A stretch of DNA of 64,000 bases from Sutterella wadsworthensis 2_1_59BFAA (lineage in GTDB: Bacteria; Pseudomonadota; Gammaproteobacteria; Burkholderiales; Burkholderiaceae_F): assembly GCF_000297775.1 (NCBI RefSeq), contig NZ_JH815516.1:71226-135225 (forward strand), given 5' to 3'. The translations under genes and the position numbers were made by a program. Below the pieces are notes generated by a model. The model ran no database searches and was not told the origin of the DNA. It saw only the letters and a list, made by a program, of their open reading frames with translations. The stretch's first letter is position 1. Every line of letters begins with the position of its first letter. Positions 27,701 through 36,439 of this stretch are shown here, in pieces.

Positions 27701-27720
27701 CTCAAGGACCCTCAAACGCC

Positions 27721-28359
27721 ATGAAGACTCAATACGCCTTTCATTTCGACAGCTCGCGCTGCACGGGCTGCAAGACCTGCGTGATCGCATGCAGGGACAA
27801 GAACGACATTCAGGATCCGAAGCTCGCCTTCAGGACCGTCCATGAGGAAACGGGCGGCAGCTGGAGCCGCAATGAGGACGGCAGCTGGTCCCAGAACGTC
27901 TGGGCCTACTTCGTCTCCGTCTCCTGCAACCACTGCTCGGAACCAGCCTGCGTGCGCGTCTGCCCGACCGGGGCCCACGCCCGCCACGAGGAGCTCGGCG
28001 GCCTCGTCCTCATCGACAGGGACGTCTGCATCGGCTGCGGTGCCTGCGCCGTCGCCTGTCCCTACGAGGCGCCGAAGCTCGATCGCAAGGCGGGCAAGAT
28101 GCGCAAGTGCGACATGTGCGTCGACCGTCTTGCAAGGAAGGAGCTTCCGGTCTGCGTCGCCGCCTGCCCGCAGCGCGCGCTGGACTTCGGCACCGTCGAG
28201 GAGCTCAGGAAGCGCCACGGCGACGACGGCATGATCGCGCCGCTCGCCGCAGGCGACTACACGAAGCCCAACCTTCTCATCACGAAGTGCGCACAGGCCC
28301 AGCCCGCGCCCGAGCGCACGAGAAGCTGGCCCGACTTCCTCAATGACAAGACCGCCTGA
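27721..28359 (+). CDS. dmsB: [4Fe-4S] electron-transfer subunit (DmsB-like)
   Basis: The 212-residue protein has four cysteine clusters: CTGCKTCVIACRDKND, CNHCSEPACVRVCP, CIGCGACAVACPYEAP and CDMCVDRLARKELPVCVAAC. This is the ferredoxin-like arrangement of DmsB/NrfC/PsrB proteins, which pass electrons from a quinol-oxidising membrane subunit to the molybdoenzyme. It has no signal of its own, so it would be co-exported with DmsA by Tat. A DmsC-like anchor is missing: the next 450 bases are terminators and then the convergent autotransporter gene. Confidence 0.93.
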   Translation: MKTQYAFHFDSSRCTGCKTCVIACRDKNDIQDPKLAFRTVHEETGGSWSRNEDGSWSQNVWAYFVSVSCNHCSEPACVRVCPTGAHARHEELGGLVLIDRDVCIGCGACAVACPYEAPKLDRKAGKMRKCDMCVDRLARKELPVCVAACPQRALDFGTVEELRKRHGDDGMIAPLAAGDYTKPNLLITKCAQAQPAPERTRSWPDFLNDKTA

Positions 28360-28488
28360 GGCGGCTCAACAGGGCGTACAGGGGAACGGCGTCACGGGCG
28401 GGCAACCGTCCTGACGTCGGTTTCTCGGACAAAAACTAACGGCTGCGAACAACAGGGGAACAGCAGCAGACGATTGCCTCCTCGGATG

Positions 28489-28512
28489 CGCCGGCTTGAC
28501 GGCCGGCGTTTT
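28489..28512 (+). terminator. terminator of dmsAB
   Basis: CGCCGG pairs with CCGGCG around a short loop, followed by TTTT. It lies 130 bases after the dmsB stop. Confidence 0.7.
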
Positions 28513-28637
28513 GGGCCTGCCGGCCTCGTGTGGGGGGCGGCGGGCCGCTTTTTTGGATTTCAACAGGTGCACATGACCGCACCTGAGATGACAATTCTTG
28601 TACCGACCTCCTGGCCGGCTGAAATGCCGGCGATTCG

Positions 28638-28677
28638 GGGCCGCCGATCCTGCGAAGGAACGGCGGGCCTTTTTTTC
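28638..28677 (+). terminator. second plus-strand terminator downstream of dmsAB
   Basis: GGGCCGCCG and CGGCGGGCC form a stem across about 16 bases, followed by seven T residues. This is the strongest terminator in the spacer and may end a separate short transcript. Confidence 0.7.
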
Positions 28678-28753
28678 AAGGTCCGTCCCGGGAGGTCCGC
28701 TGCGCGTCGTCTCGTCTGAGACGAAGTCCCGATGACGGTTTGCGGACGAAAAG

Positions 28754-28787
28754 AACGCCCGGCCCTCCGTGAGGAGGACCGGGCGTT
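28754..28787 (-). terminator. terminator of the autotransporter gene
   Basis: AACGCCCGG-CCTCC pairs with GGAGG-CCGGGCGTT across a GTGA loop, 28 bases beyond the autotransporter stop. The symmetrical stem could act in both directions. Confidence 0.8.
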
Positions 28788-28815
28788 TCGTCAGGTCGGA
28801 ACCGTGAGCGGTCGA

Positions 28816-31800
28816 TTAGAAGTCGACGCGCATCGTGGCCTCGATGGCGTGGTTCTGACGGCCGGCGTCACCGGCGGAGAGACCGTAGCTCATGCCGAGG
28901 TTGAGGTTCTTGTAGGTGGACATGTAGCCGACCTTGAGGTCGCCCACGAAGCTGCCCGAAACGTCGTAGTCGATCGTGTCGGTCGTGGAGGAGCCTTCAA
29001 GCGTGTAGGACGATTCCGTGTCGCCGAAGCGGCCGCGGAGCGTGACGTCAACATAGGGCTTGACCTCGAAGGTCTGGAACATGAAGGACGGAGTCTGGAC
29101 CGTCACGCCCACGGGCACTTCGAAGATCGTGGCCTTGTCTTCGGACACGTCGAAGAGCTTCGTGGTGCCGGCGGCGATTTTATAGTCGTCCATGTCGACG
29201 ATCGAGAGGCGGGCGCCGGCGTGCGGCGTCAGCGTGAAGGCACCCGTCTTGAACTCGCGTTCGGCACGGATGCCGGCGGAGAGGGCCTTGGCCTTGAGTT
29301 CGGAGGCGAGCTCGAGGTTGCCGAGCTGCATCGTCACGTCGCCGTCGGTCGTCACATAGGAGAGCGTGCCGATGACGTTCGTCTCACCGTACATGCGGGA
29401 GCCCCAGAGGTGCAGGCCGACGTTCTTGACATCGGTCGAGACGGGGAGGACGTCGCCTTCGCCGTCGGCATCACCCGACTGGTAGGAGGCGGCGGCACCG
29501 ATCGTCCAGCCGTTCTTCAAATGGGTGTCGAAGCCGCCCATGATGCCGTAGGTGTCAAGGGAGTAGCCGTAGGCGGAGCCGCCCATGGAGAGGTCGTCCG
29601 TCTTGAGACGGGCGCCCAGAGGCTGGACCCACCAGCCGCCCATTTCCTTGGGCATCGTGGCGGCATGATGCTCGATCATGTCGGCCGTGTAGCCCTGGAA
29701 GTCAACCGTCATGGCCTTGACGCCGGAGATGGCGCCGAGACCCGTCACGGAGTTGATCATGCTGCTGATCTCCTGGAGCGAGGCGCCCGTGGAGAGGATC
29801 TGGTTGATCAGCTGGGTGTCGGGACCCGTGGAGCGTTCGCCGGCGAAGATCTTCGAGACGAGGTTCTTCGCGGAGACGTTGAGGCCGGAGCCTTCGACGG
29901 ACGTGCCGCCGGCAACGATCATCCAGTCGCCTTCGGAGTTCTGCTTGATCTCGAAATGGTCGCCGACCTGGTTCTTCCAAGCGTCGGCGGCGGTGAGCTC
30001 GCCCTTCACGAGCTTGTCCTTGAGGGCGTCACCCTGCTTGAAGTTCTCGAAGAGCTTGTAGGCGCCCCAGGTGAGGTTGGCGCCGTCAAGCGTGACCTCG
30101 ACATCCTGTCCGGCTGTGATTTGACCCTTGAGGCCGTCGGCCGTGAAGAGTGCGTTGCGGTTGAAGTTGGCCGCGTCGAACTTGAGCGTCGTGTCGCCGG
30201 CAAACGTGAGCTGGGCGCCGTACTTCGGAGCCTGAGCATCGGGGTTCGTGTCGGCAGTCTTGGTCGTGGCAACACCACCGAAGGTCACCTTGGCATCTTC
30301 ACCGAATACGACGGGCGCGCCGACTTCAAGGACGAAGTTCGGGGTGGTGCCGGTGGTCGTCGTGTCGGCCTTGACCTTGTCGGCCATGGTCGTGGCGACG
30401 TTGAGACCGAGGTAGCCGGATTCAGCCGTCAGCGTGCCGTTGATCTTGTCGGTCTTGTGGATGATGACGTCGGAGCCCTTGATGTTGAGCGTGCCGTTAC
30501 CGAGCGAGAGGGAGCCGACTTCAACGCGGGAGTTGCTTTCGATCTTCAGCGTCTGGGTGCCCATGGCCTGGGTGATGGCGTCGACAGTGACGGAGCCGCG
30601 GTCAACAGACGTGTTGTCGCCTTCGCCTTCGCGTCTGGTCACGACCTTCGACGTGTCGGCCTCGATGGGACGTTCGACCGTGGCAAACGTGATCGAGCCG
30701 ATGGCAACGTCGCTGCCCGTGATCGTCTGAACCGCGTTGACAGTGGTTTCGCCGATCACAAGCTTGTCGGTTTCACTCTTGATGGATTCGCCGTAGGACT
30801 TCTGGAACGCCTCAAGCTGCTTTTCGTTCAGCGTGCCGAGGAAGTTCTCGAGGTTCCTGGCGTAGTCGTCCTTCGTCCACTTGGAGGTGTCGAGCGTGAT
30901 CTTCTTGTCGTTATCGGTGATGCCGTCATTGACCTTTGTAAGGGCGGTCTCGATGAAGTCCTCGAGCTTTTCAACCTTGACGGACGGCGTCACCTTGAGG
31001 GACGTCGAATTGAGCGTGAGGCTGCCGAGCGACAGGGAGGCCGAGTAGCCATGTTTTGTGAGGTCGTCAGCCGTCTTAACCTTGTTGTCGGAAATCGTGA
31101 GCTGGGCGTTGTTGTAGACCGTAACGGCGCCGAACTTGGTGACATCCCAAGAACCCTGATTTTCCGTGTCGGCATTGCCTTCGGTGCCGGTCTTGGAAGT
31201 GGCGGTTTCTTTTTTCCAGACGGCCTTGTAGTCGGAGAGCGTGACGCCGCCCTGATTGTAGTTGCCGTCGGCAACGATCTTGCCGTCCTCACCCTGCTCG
31301 AAGGCCTGAGCCTTGCCGAAGATGAGGGAGGCGCCGGAGGCGAGGTACTTGTTTTTGTCCTTGGAGAGGTCGAAGGAGCCGCCGCTGGCGAAGGAGCCCA
31401 CGGTGAGGCCCTTGTTGACGGTGAACTGGCCCTCTCCGGTCACGGTAACGAGGTCGCCGATGCTGGCGTTTTCGCCGGCTTCATAGCCGTACTCGAGGTT
31501 GTCGGCGGAGAGGGTGCCGGTGGCATCGACGGTGACGGCCTTTCCCTTCTGGGCGTTGATGGTGCCCCAGGTGGACTTGCCCTTGATCTGGGCCGTGCCG
31601 GCCTTTTCAGTGATGATGAGGCTGGAGCCGCTGTCAAGAGCGCCTTCGGCGTTGACGAAATTGCCGCCTTCATTGAGCGTGACATTGCCGTAGCTCACGC
31701 GAGTGCGCGTTTCGGGCTTCTTGTCGGCTTCGCCTTCCTTCTTCTCGGCTTCGGTCTTGAGCTTGTAGCCCTTGTCATTGTTCGTGAGGGTGGCGTTCTT

Positions 31801-32325
31801 GAGCGTGATGTCGCCCATGACGACGGAGGCGGGGGCGGCCTCAAGGTCGTCGGTCTTGTTGAGGCCGTTGATCGTCAGATTGTCTTTGATTTTGAGCGTG
31901 CCCGTGTTGACGAGGGAGCCGGTGACCGTGATCGCCTTGTTGGCTTCGAGCGTGCCGTTGTTGACGAACGTGCCGCCTTCAGCGACGTCAAGGCCGACGT
32001 TGAGCGTCAGGCTGGAAAGTTTGTTGGTGAGCTTGCCGGCAGTCTTGTTGGCCTCGTCCTTGCTGATCGTGATCTTGTCACTGTTCTGGCCCTCGATCGT
32101 GACCTTGCCGGAGGCGTTCGTGAAGTTCTTGTTGAAGGTCTTGGCCCAGTCTTCGTCCCAGGTCTTTTCGTCCTTGATGGTGTTGGGGACGGTGTTGGCT
32201 CCGGTACCGACGGTCAGCGTGACGTCCTTGTTGACAGGCTCGGCCATGGCGCCTGCGGAGAAGACGGCGAGCGTGGTCAGGACGGCCGCGACGAGCGGCT
32301 TCCTGGAGAAGGTGGCGTTGCTCAT
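28816..32325 (-). CDS. type Va autotransporter (large repetitive passenger, C-terminal beta-barrel)
   Basis: 1,169 residues from ATG 32325 (MSNATFSRKPLVAAVLTTLA; signal ends at AGAMA), preceded by AAGGAT. An upstream in-frame ATG lacks a ribosome-binding site. The passenger (about residues 28-880) is Thr/Asn/Gly-rich beta-helix sequence with repeating strands such as GTLKIKDNLTING and GGNFVNAEGALDSGSS. The last 270 residues form the autotransporter barrel (MGGFDTHLKNGWTIGAAASY...) and end with the outer-membrane signature VDF. Such proteins are exported by Sec and BAM and display adhesins or enzymes. No protease or lipase motif is visible, so adhesion is a guess. The long open frame on the opposite strand is a composition shadow. 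Confidence 0.9.
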   Translation of the reverse strand: MSNATFSRKPLVAAVLTTLAVFSAGAMAEPVNKDVTLTVGTGANTVPNTIKDEKTWDEDWAKTFNKNFTNASGKVTIEGQNSDKITISKDEANKTAGKLTNKLSSLTLNVGLDVAEGGTFVNNGTLEANKAITVTGSLVNTGTLKIKDNLTINGLNKTDDLEAAPASVVMGDITLKNATLTNNDKGYKLKTEAEKKEGEADKKPETRTRVSYGNVTLNEGGNFVNAEGALDSGSSLIITEKAGTAQIKGKSTWGTINAQKGKAVTVDATGTLSADNLEYGYEAGENASIGDLVTVTGEGQFTVNKGLTVGSFASGGSFDLSKDKNKYLASGASLIFGKAQAFEQGEDGKIVADGNYNQGGVTLSDYKAVWKKETATSKTGTEGNADTENQGSWDVTKFGAVTVYNNAQLTISDNKVKTADDLTKHGYSASLSLGSLTLNSTSLKVTPSVKVEKLEDFIETALTKVNDGITDNDKKITLDTSKWTKDDYARNLENFLGTLNEKQLEAFQKSYGESIKSETDKLVIGETTVNAVQTITGSDVAIGSITFATVERPIEADTSKVVTRREGEGDNTSVDRGSVTVDAITQAMGTQTLKIESNSRVEVGSLSLGNGTLNIKGSDVIIHKTDKINGTLTAESGYLGLNVATTMADKVKADTTTTGTTPNFVLEVGAPVVFGEDAKVTFGGVATTKTADTNPDAQAPKYGAQLTFAGDTTLKFDAANFNRNALFTADGLKGQITAGQDVEVTLDGANLTWGAYKLFENFKQGDALKDKLVKGELTAADAWKNQVGDHFEIKQNSEGDWMIVAGGTSVEGSGLNVSAKNLVSKIFAGERSTGPDTQLINQILSTGASLQEISSMINSVTGLGAISGVKAMTVDFQGYTADMIEHHAATMPKEMGGWWVQPLGARLKTDDLSMGGSAYGYSLDTYGIMGGFDTHLKNGWTIGAAASYQSGDADGEGDVLPVSTDVKNVGLHLWGSRMYGETNVIGTLSYVTTDGDVTMQLGNLELASELKAKALSAGIRAEREFKTGAFTLTPHAGARLSIVDMDDYKIAAGTTKLFDVSEDKATIFEVPVGVTVQTPSFMFQTFEVKPYVDVTLRGRFGDTESSYTLEGSSTTDTIDYDVSGSFVGDLKVGYMSTYKNLNLGMSYGLSAGDAGRQNHAIEATMRVDF

Positions 32326-32685
32326 TGATTTATCCTTTGTTTGACGATCCTGGTGTCGTACATGAGTGGCAAATACCCGCAAGGATACCAAAGACAGGCG
32401 TTGGGAAGAGCGCCTCTCTGGGGGCACCTTGACCTGCATCAGTTGCAGGAACGACCAAAACCCTTGGAAGGGGGGTGATCCTGCTCAAGTTTCGGGATGT
32501 CCCTCCCGTGGAAAACCCTTATGCGGATCTCCCGGGAAGGGCAGGGGCGTCGAGAAGGCAGGTGCCATCGCCGTTCAGGCGCATTCGCGCAAATGTCTGT
32601 ATCCTTTCGTCATCATGGAGAACGGACGGCAGAAACCCCTTATATATAGTGGTTGTCCGGCGAAATCAGATTTAGGAGACCGAAG
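32326..32685. other. gene-free divergent promoter region
   Basis: This spacer between the autotransporter and the next gene contains a perfect hairpin (CCTGCA / TGCAGG at about 32435-32450), a GGGAGG/CCTCCC-rich inverted region near 32505-32545, and a TATATATAG box near 32640. I cannot assign a specific operator or riboswitch. Confidence 0.4.
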
Positions 32686-33441
32686 ATGGGACTCGACTTG
32701 TACGCGGGCACCTTCACCCGCTATTACACCCGCAACTGGAAGACGGTCGTGGAAGCTTGGGCCGAAGCCAACGGCGTCGACTTCAAGCGCACGGAGGCCG
32801 AGGACGAGGAGAAGCTCTCCCCGGAGGAGGTGCAGGCGATCGTCTGTGCATGGCGCGACGAGATGCTTCAGGCGGTGACGCCTGAAAACCAGCTTCCCGA
32901 GACCTGGGAGGAGAGCAACGACAAGGCCTACTACACGGACAAGCCCGACTGGGATGCCTTCGGCGCGATGTTGCTCGTAACCGCCGCCCACACGTACGAG
33001 GAGACGATTCCCGAAACGCTCGAAAAGGGCTGGAACTTCACCGAACATCCGCTCATCAAGCGCCTTGCCGAGGACCACGAGCACGTCTACTCGCTTTTCC
33101 GCAGCGTGATGGTCTGGGTTCCGATCACGAAGTCCACGATGGTCTTCCGCGGTCCGATGCCCACGGGCAATGAGGTGATGATCGGCACGCTCGGCGCGCT
33201 TGAGCAGGAACTCGAGCACATCAACGAGATCTGCTGGCTCGCCAAGGAGGAGACGATCCTCTCGTGGACCGAAACCGAGGGCTATCCCGCCAAGACGCTC
33301 AAGGACGTCGAGACGGGCACCGAGGATGGCAAGAAGGAGACCTACAGCACCGAGTCCCTCGCCAAGTTCGCCTTCTCGATCTTCTGGCGCGCCATGAAGT
33401 TTGCCAAGGAAAACCGCACGCCGGTTCTCTTCGACTACTAA
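32686..33441 (+). CDS. hypothetical 251-residue cytoplasmic protein
   Basis: ATG 32686 follows AGGAG at about 8 bases. The protein (MGLDLYAGTFTRYYTRNWKT, later LTEQ-free and acidic; TYEETIPETLEKGWNFTEHP; STMVFRGPMPTGNEVMIGTL) has no signal peptide, membrane span or motif that I recognise. Trp/Tyr-rich acidic blocks suggest a folded soluble domain, possibly of the type used as immunity or phage-related proteins, but this is a guess. It stands alone and is followed by a good terminator. Codon use matches its neighbours. Confidence 0.8.
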   Translation: MGLDLYAGTFTRYYTRNWKTVVEAWAEANGVDFKRTEAEDEEKLSPEEVQAIVCAWRDEMLQAVTPENQLPETWEESNDKAYYTDKPDWDAFGAMLLVTAAHTYEETIPETLEKGWNFTEHPLIKRLAEDHEHVYSLFRSVMVWVPITKSTMVFRGPMPTGNEVMIGTLGALEQELEHINEICWLAKEETILSWTETEGYPAKTLKDVETGTEDGKKETYSTESLAKFAFSIFWRAMKFAKENRTPVLFDY

Positions 33442-33461
33442 GCCGACCGTCGACCAAAACC

Positions 33462-33501
33462 AAAAGCCGATTCCGAATGCTGATTCTGGATCGGCTTTTT
33501 T
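33462..33501 (+). terminator. terminator of the hypothetical gene
   Basis: AAAAGCCGA pairs with TCGGCTTTT, with an extra internal CC/GG pairing, and is followed by a run of T residues. It may also serve the convergent exonuclease gene. Confidence 0.75.
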
Positions 33502-33529
33502 GTTGTTTGAGCTCCGCTCAAAGCCTTCC

Positions 33530-34354
33530 TCATTCTCCGTAGAGCCATTCGTCGAGGTCCCACCAGAGTTCGAAGAAGACGCGGGAGAGGAGGGCCGCGT
33601 CGCCGTAGGCGTCGTGGTGTCCGCCTCGAGCGCCGAGTCCGTACCATTCGAGCAGGGCGTCGAGTCCGTTGCGGCGGCGCTCCGACGGAATCGCCCTGGC
33701 GAGCACGAACGAGTCGACGACGGTGCAGCGGTCCTCGAACCTCGGTGCGCCGGGACGCGCGGCCTGAAGCTCCCGATTGAGCCAGAGAAGGTCCATCGTG
33801 CGGTCATGGATCACGACGGTCTTGCCGCGCACGGCCTCAAGCAGCTCGTCTGCGCGGGCCGCAAACTCGGGACAGTGCTCGAGCTCGCAGTCCTGAATGC
33901 CGTGCACACGCCTTGCGCCCGCCAGGGAGCGTCGGTGCGGATTGCAGCGAAAGTGCAGGCCGCCCGTCACGTTCTGCTCGACGTCCGTCTCGACGAGGGC
34001 CACCTCGATGAGGCGCCCGTTGCGCCCGCCCGTCGATTCGGTGTCGAGAAAGACGAGGGACTCTGCTCGGTCGAGCGCCGCATGCACGCCTTCGAGCCTC
34101 GCGCGGCGCTCCGCCTCCGACGTGAGAAGGTCGGGATTGAAATGCGTTCCTGAATGGAAAAGGCTCTGGCGAAGGGCCTCGCCGTCGTCCTGTACGGGAA
34201 GGCGGGCAAGAAGCTTCGAGAGTGCGGGCGAGAGCGGGGCGGGAGGGACTGGACGGGCGGGACGGGCAGGACGGGCGGCGGGATGCCTTTCGGAAGGCAG
34301 AAGCGTTGCGGCAGAGGCGTGCGGAAGGACGGCGTGCGGAAGAATGACGGTCAT
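33530..34354 (-). CDS. DnaQ-like 3'-5' exonuclease (DEDDh)
   Basis: The 274-residue protein has an unusual Ala/Pro-rich N-terminal 100 residues (PSERHPAARPARPARPVPPA) and then an exonuclease domain. Motif I is ESLVFLDTESTGGRNGRLIE, motif II lies near VIHDRTMDLLWLNREL, and motif III is HHDAYGDAALLSRVFFE, giving the DEDDh acidic residues and His. Such proteins degrade or trim DNA or RNA 3' ends as polymerase proofreaders or stand-alone nucleases. The partner here is unknown. Its promoter region contains two TGCGTCA dyads shared with the divergent gene. Confidence 0.88.
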   Translation of the reverse strand: MTVILPHAVLPHASAATLLPSERHPAARPARPARPVPPAPLSPALSKLLARLPVQDDGEALRQSLFHSGTHFNPDLLTSEAERRARLEGVHAALDRAESLVFLDTESTGGRNGRLIEVALVETDVEQNVTGGLHFRCNPHRRSLAGARRVHGIQDCELEHCPEFAARADELLEAVRGKTVVIHDRTMDLLWLNRELQAARPGAPRFEDRCTVVDSFVLARAIPSERRRNGLDALLEWYGLGARGGHHDAYGDAALLSRVFFELWWDLDEWLYGE

Positions 34355-34380
34355 GGCGGTGATTTACTTGATGATGCAGT

Positions 34381-34467
34381 TGCGTCATGTTAGGCGGCGG
34401 TGCGTCAGTTTGTGACGCAGGAACATCTTTCCTGAACGCCGTTCCGATTGCGTCACGAGTTGACGCA
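34381..34467. promoter_or_regulatory. paired dyad operators TGCGTCA-N5-TGACGCA
   Basis: Two perfect 7-bp inverted repeats with identical 5-base spacers lie at 34401-34419 and 34449-34467, 48 bp apart centre to centre. An extra half-site TGCGTCA is at 34381-34387. They occupy the 200-bp intergenic region between the divergent exonuclease and the 34558 gene. Two equal dyads at a near-integral number of helical turns suggest a dimeric repressor or activator bound on one DNA face. The regulator is not identified. Confidence 0.7.
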
Positions 34468-34557
34468 TGGGGTCCGATACTGATGAAAACGGAGGGGGAT
34501 CCGCAGGGGCCGCCATGTCAGGGTCCGCGTTCTCCTCCCGAATCTGGAGTCAAAGAC

Positions 34558-34880
34558 ATGGCATACACCGCCTACAAGTTCAAGCCGTCATTTGTTGAGA
34601 AGCGTCTCAAGAGCTACAAGTCGAACCTGATGAAGTTCAAGGGACACGACAATCTCGTCGCCAACGCCGTTCGCGTGATCAGGGAGAGGCTCGAGGCCGA
34701 TCCGCGCCGCTATCTTTCCTACGGGCCCTACTGGTGGGGCATCAAGAAGGTGCTCGTCGACAACGGCGTGCCGCTCGGCGAATGCGACGACGAGGAGATC
34801 AGGCTCGCCTACTCGGGCGCGACCGACGAGGAGACCATCGTGATGGCCGAGGAGTTCAGCCAAATCCGCCAGGAACCCTC
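34558..34880 (+). pseudogene. conserved hypothetical gene, 5' part, split by mobile elements
   Basis: ATG 34558 begins MAYTAYKFKPSFVEKRLKSY; later parts read RRYLSYGPYWWGIKKVLVDN and DEETIVMAEEFSQ. The frame then enters IS110 sequence near 34880. The missing 3' part is found at 37953-38084 (MKLYTDRFMLDEESGKWWRL). The intact protein would be about 150-160 residues, soluble and basic at its N-terminus. I do not recognise its family. Its promoter has the TGCGTCA dyads, so regulated expression seems to have mattered. Confidence 0.75.
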
Positions 34881-34974
34881 GCCTCTAATGACATGGACCA
34901 CCCACCCGATGCCTAGGCAATCGATTCTCGCAGATCGATAATGTGGCATCACAAGCCTTCATGGAGTCCATATC

Positions 34975-36134
34975 ATGGCTAGAAAGCGCACCCTGTCAAC
35001 ACTCGACACCTCTATCGCATACGCTGTTGGCCTCGACCTTGCCAAGGAGGATACTGCCATTGCCGCATTCGGCCCTGACCACGAGGGGCCTTATCTCATT
35101 GACCGTATGCCCTACGACAAGCTCTATGAGCTTCTGGCAGACATGGCTCCGACCTTGGTAGCCATGGAGCCATGCAGTGGTGCTCATCAGATCGCCGAGC
35201 AGATTCAGGAGCTCGGACATGAAGTCATGATGATCAGCGGGCGGCATGTCCAGGCATGGGTCAAGGATCATTGCAATGGCCAGAAGACCGACCTCAATGA
35301 CGCGTTTGCCATCCTGAATCTGGCCTATGACCGCTGGCTGACGCCCATCCGCGGGAAGACGCGTGAGGAATGCCGTCTGCTTGCTCTGCAGGCCTCCTAT
35401 CGCCAATTAAAGGGGCAGCGAACGAAGACTATGGTGCACGTCAAGGCTACGCTTCATGCATGGGGATTTCCCATCCGTGCAGGCTCCTTCAACCAGAAGG
35501 CTCTGCATGAGCTGATCGATGCCAACCGAGAGGCTTTCGGTGATGAAGTGGTAGAGACTCTGCACCTCATGATCAACCGGGTGCATGATCTCGACCATGA
35601 CATTGCAACGGTGCTGAAGCTCCTGACAGAGGCTACCAAGCGCGATCCTCGGGCTTCCTGCTCCGTTCCATACCGGGATTCGGAGTGCTGACGACGAGCC
35701 GTTGATGCGCTGTAGTGGGTGACATCGCAAGATTCGATTCCCCAAAACAGACCATGGCGTTCATTGGTCTTGTCCCGAATAACAGAATTACCGGGCATCA
35801 CACGGAGACCTCTTCCGGTCGTGAAGCCCGAGGCCAGGGAAAGATGTCGAAGCGAGGAGACAAGATGCTCCGATCGCTCTGCATTATGGGTGCAGGCTCA
35901 TTGTGTTTGATGGTACGCAACGACCGTTTGCCTGACTGTCCCTTTGTTGCAAGCATCAAGGAGCGCCTGGCATCGCCAAGACCTTGGTTTAAAGTTCTAG
36001 TCTATGTCGCAGCCAAGTTGGTGCGCATAGCCACAGCTCTCCTCAAATACGGAGAGACGTTCAGCTTCGAGAAAGCTGGCATATCGAAGGCGGTACTGAA
36101 GCAGTGGGAGCTTGAACAAGCCAAAGCCGCATAA
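34975..36134 (+). pseudogene. IS110/IS1111 DEDD transposase, frameshifted
   Basis: From ATG 34975 the RuvC-like DEDD domain is visible: VGLDLAKEDTAIAAFG, LVAMEPCSGAHQIAEQ and GQKTDLNDAFAILNLA. The first frame ends at 35691. The Tnp_20 domain continues in another frame (FLLRSIPGFGVLTTS, then VVGDIARFDSPKQTMAFIGL, ETSSGREARGQGKMSKRGDK) to 36134. At least one frameshift near 35660 and small indels around 35700, which also create a TGA, break the gene. It can no longer act alone. Confidence 0.85.
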
Positions 36135-36345
36135 GCCTTAACCGCCCGAAAGAGAATAGTCCGACCTCAAGCAAGATTGATTCATGAGATGCCTTAAAGG
36201 CGCCGTCTAATAGCCATACGCCTCACATTGCAGAAACTTGCATTGCCTTTTATTTGGCACAGACGGCTTTCTGAAGTTCATGGCGGGCATGGAATTCCGA
36301 ACGGAGTCCCGACAGCCCTGAGAGATTGGTGGATGGGCCTCTCGC
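36135..36345 (+). ncRNA. candidate bridge-RNA region of the IS1111-group element
   Basis: The non-coding 3' arm of this element is about 200 bases long. In IS1111-group members the bridge RNA that pairs with donor and target DNA is encoded on this side. Short complementary arms are present (for example ggcgccgtctaatagcc with the nearby gcacagacggc), but I cannot fold it reliably. The call is by position only. Confidence 0.25.
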
Positions 36346-36364
36346 TTGAATAGAATCTGCTTGA

Positions 36365-36418
36365 TCTGACTCCGCATGACCTCGGTAAAGGATGCGGATC
36401 AGGGAGTCTTTTTTCCGT
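36365..36418 (+). terminator. terminator-like hairpin between the two insertion elements
   Basis: TCCGCAT pairs with ATGCGGA, and an outer GACTC/GAGTC pairing is followed by six T residues. It may belong to either element or be an insulator. Confidence 0.55.
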
Positions 36419-36439
36419 CGTTTTACCGCGTTCCTGGGC

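Larger units (their letters stand above)
28360..28815. other. gene-free spacer with tandem terminators
   Basis: Two or three GC-rich hairpins with T-runs follow the dmsAB operon, at 28489-28512, about 28516-28557 and 28638-28677. They are oriented plus and separated by about 80 bases of unstructured sequence. One terminator would be enough for dmsB, so a short transcript may start between them. I see no coding frame. Confidence 0.55.
34881..36350 (+). mobile_element. IS110-family element (IS1111 group), inactive
   Basis: Subterminal inverted repeats GGACCACCCACC (34895-34906) and GGTGGATGGGCC (36328-36339) match at 10 of 12 positions, as in IS1111-group elements, which have no target duplication. 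The exact ends are not resolved because a second element adjoins on the right. It carries a degenerate transposase and about 200 non-coding bases 3' of it. Confidence 0.65.

Noticed and set aside
25292-27790. An 832-codon minus-strand open frame opposite dmsA
   Set aside because: It is a composition artefact: the plus-strand product has Fe-S, molybdenum and Tat motifs.
28732-32328. A 1,198-codon plus-strand open frame opposite the autotransporter
   Set aside because: It mirrors the minus-strand repeats codon by codon and has no start signal or family; the minus strand has a signal peptide, barrel and terminal VDF.
32461-32560. Possible riboswitch from the GGGAGG/CCTCCC repeats
   Set aside because: The pairing is short and matches no class I can identify; kept only as an unassigned spacer.
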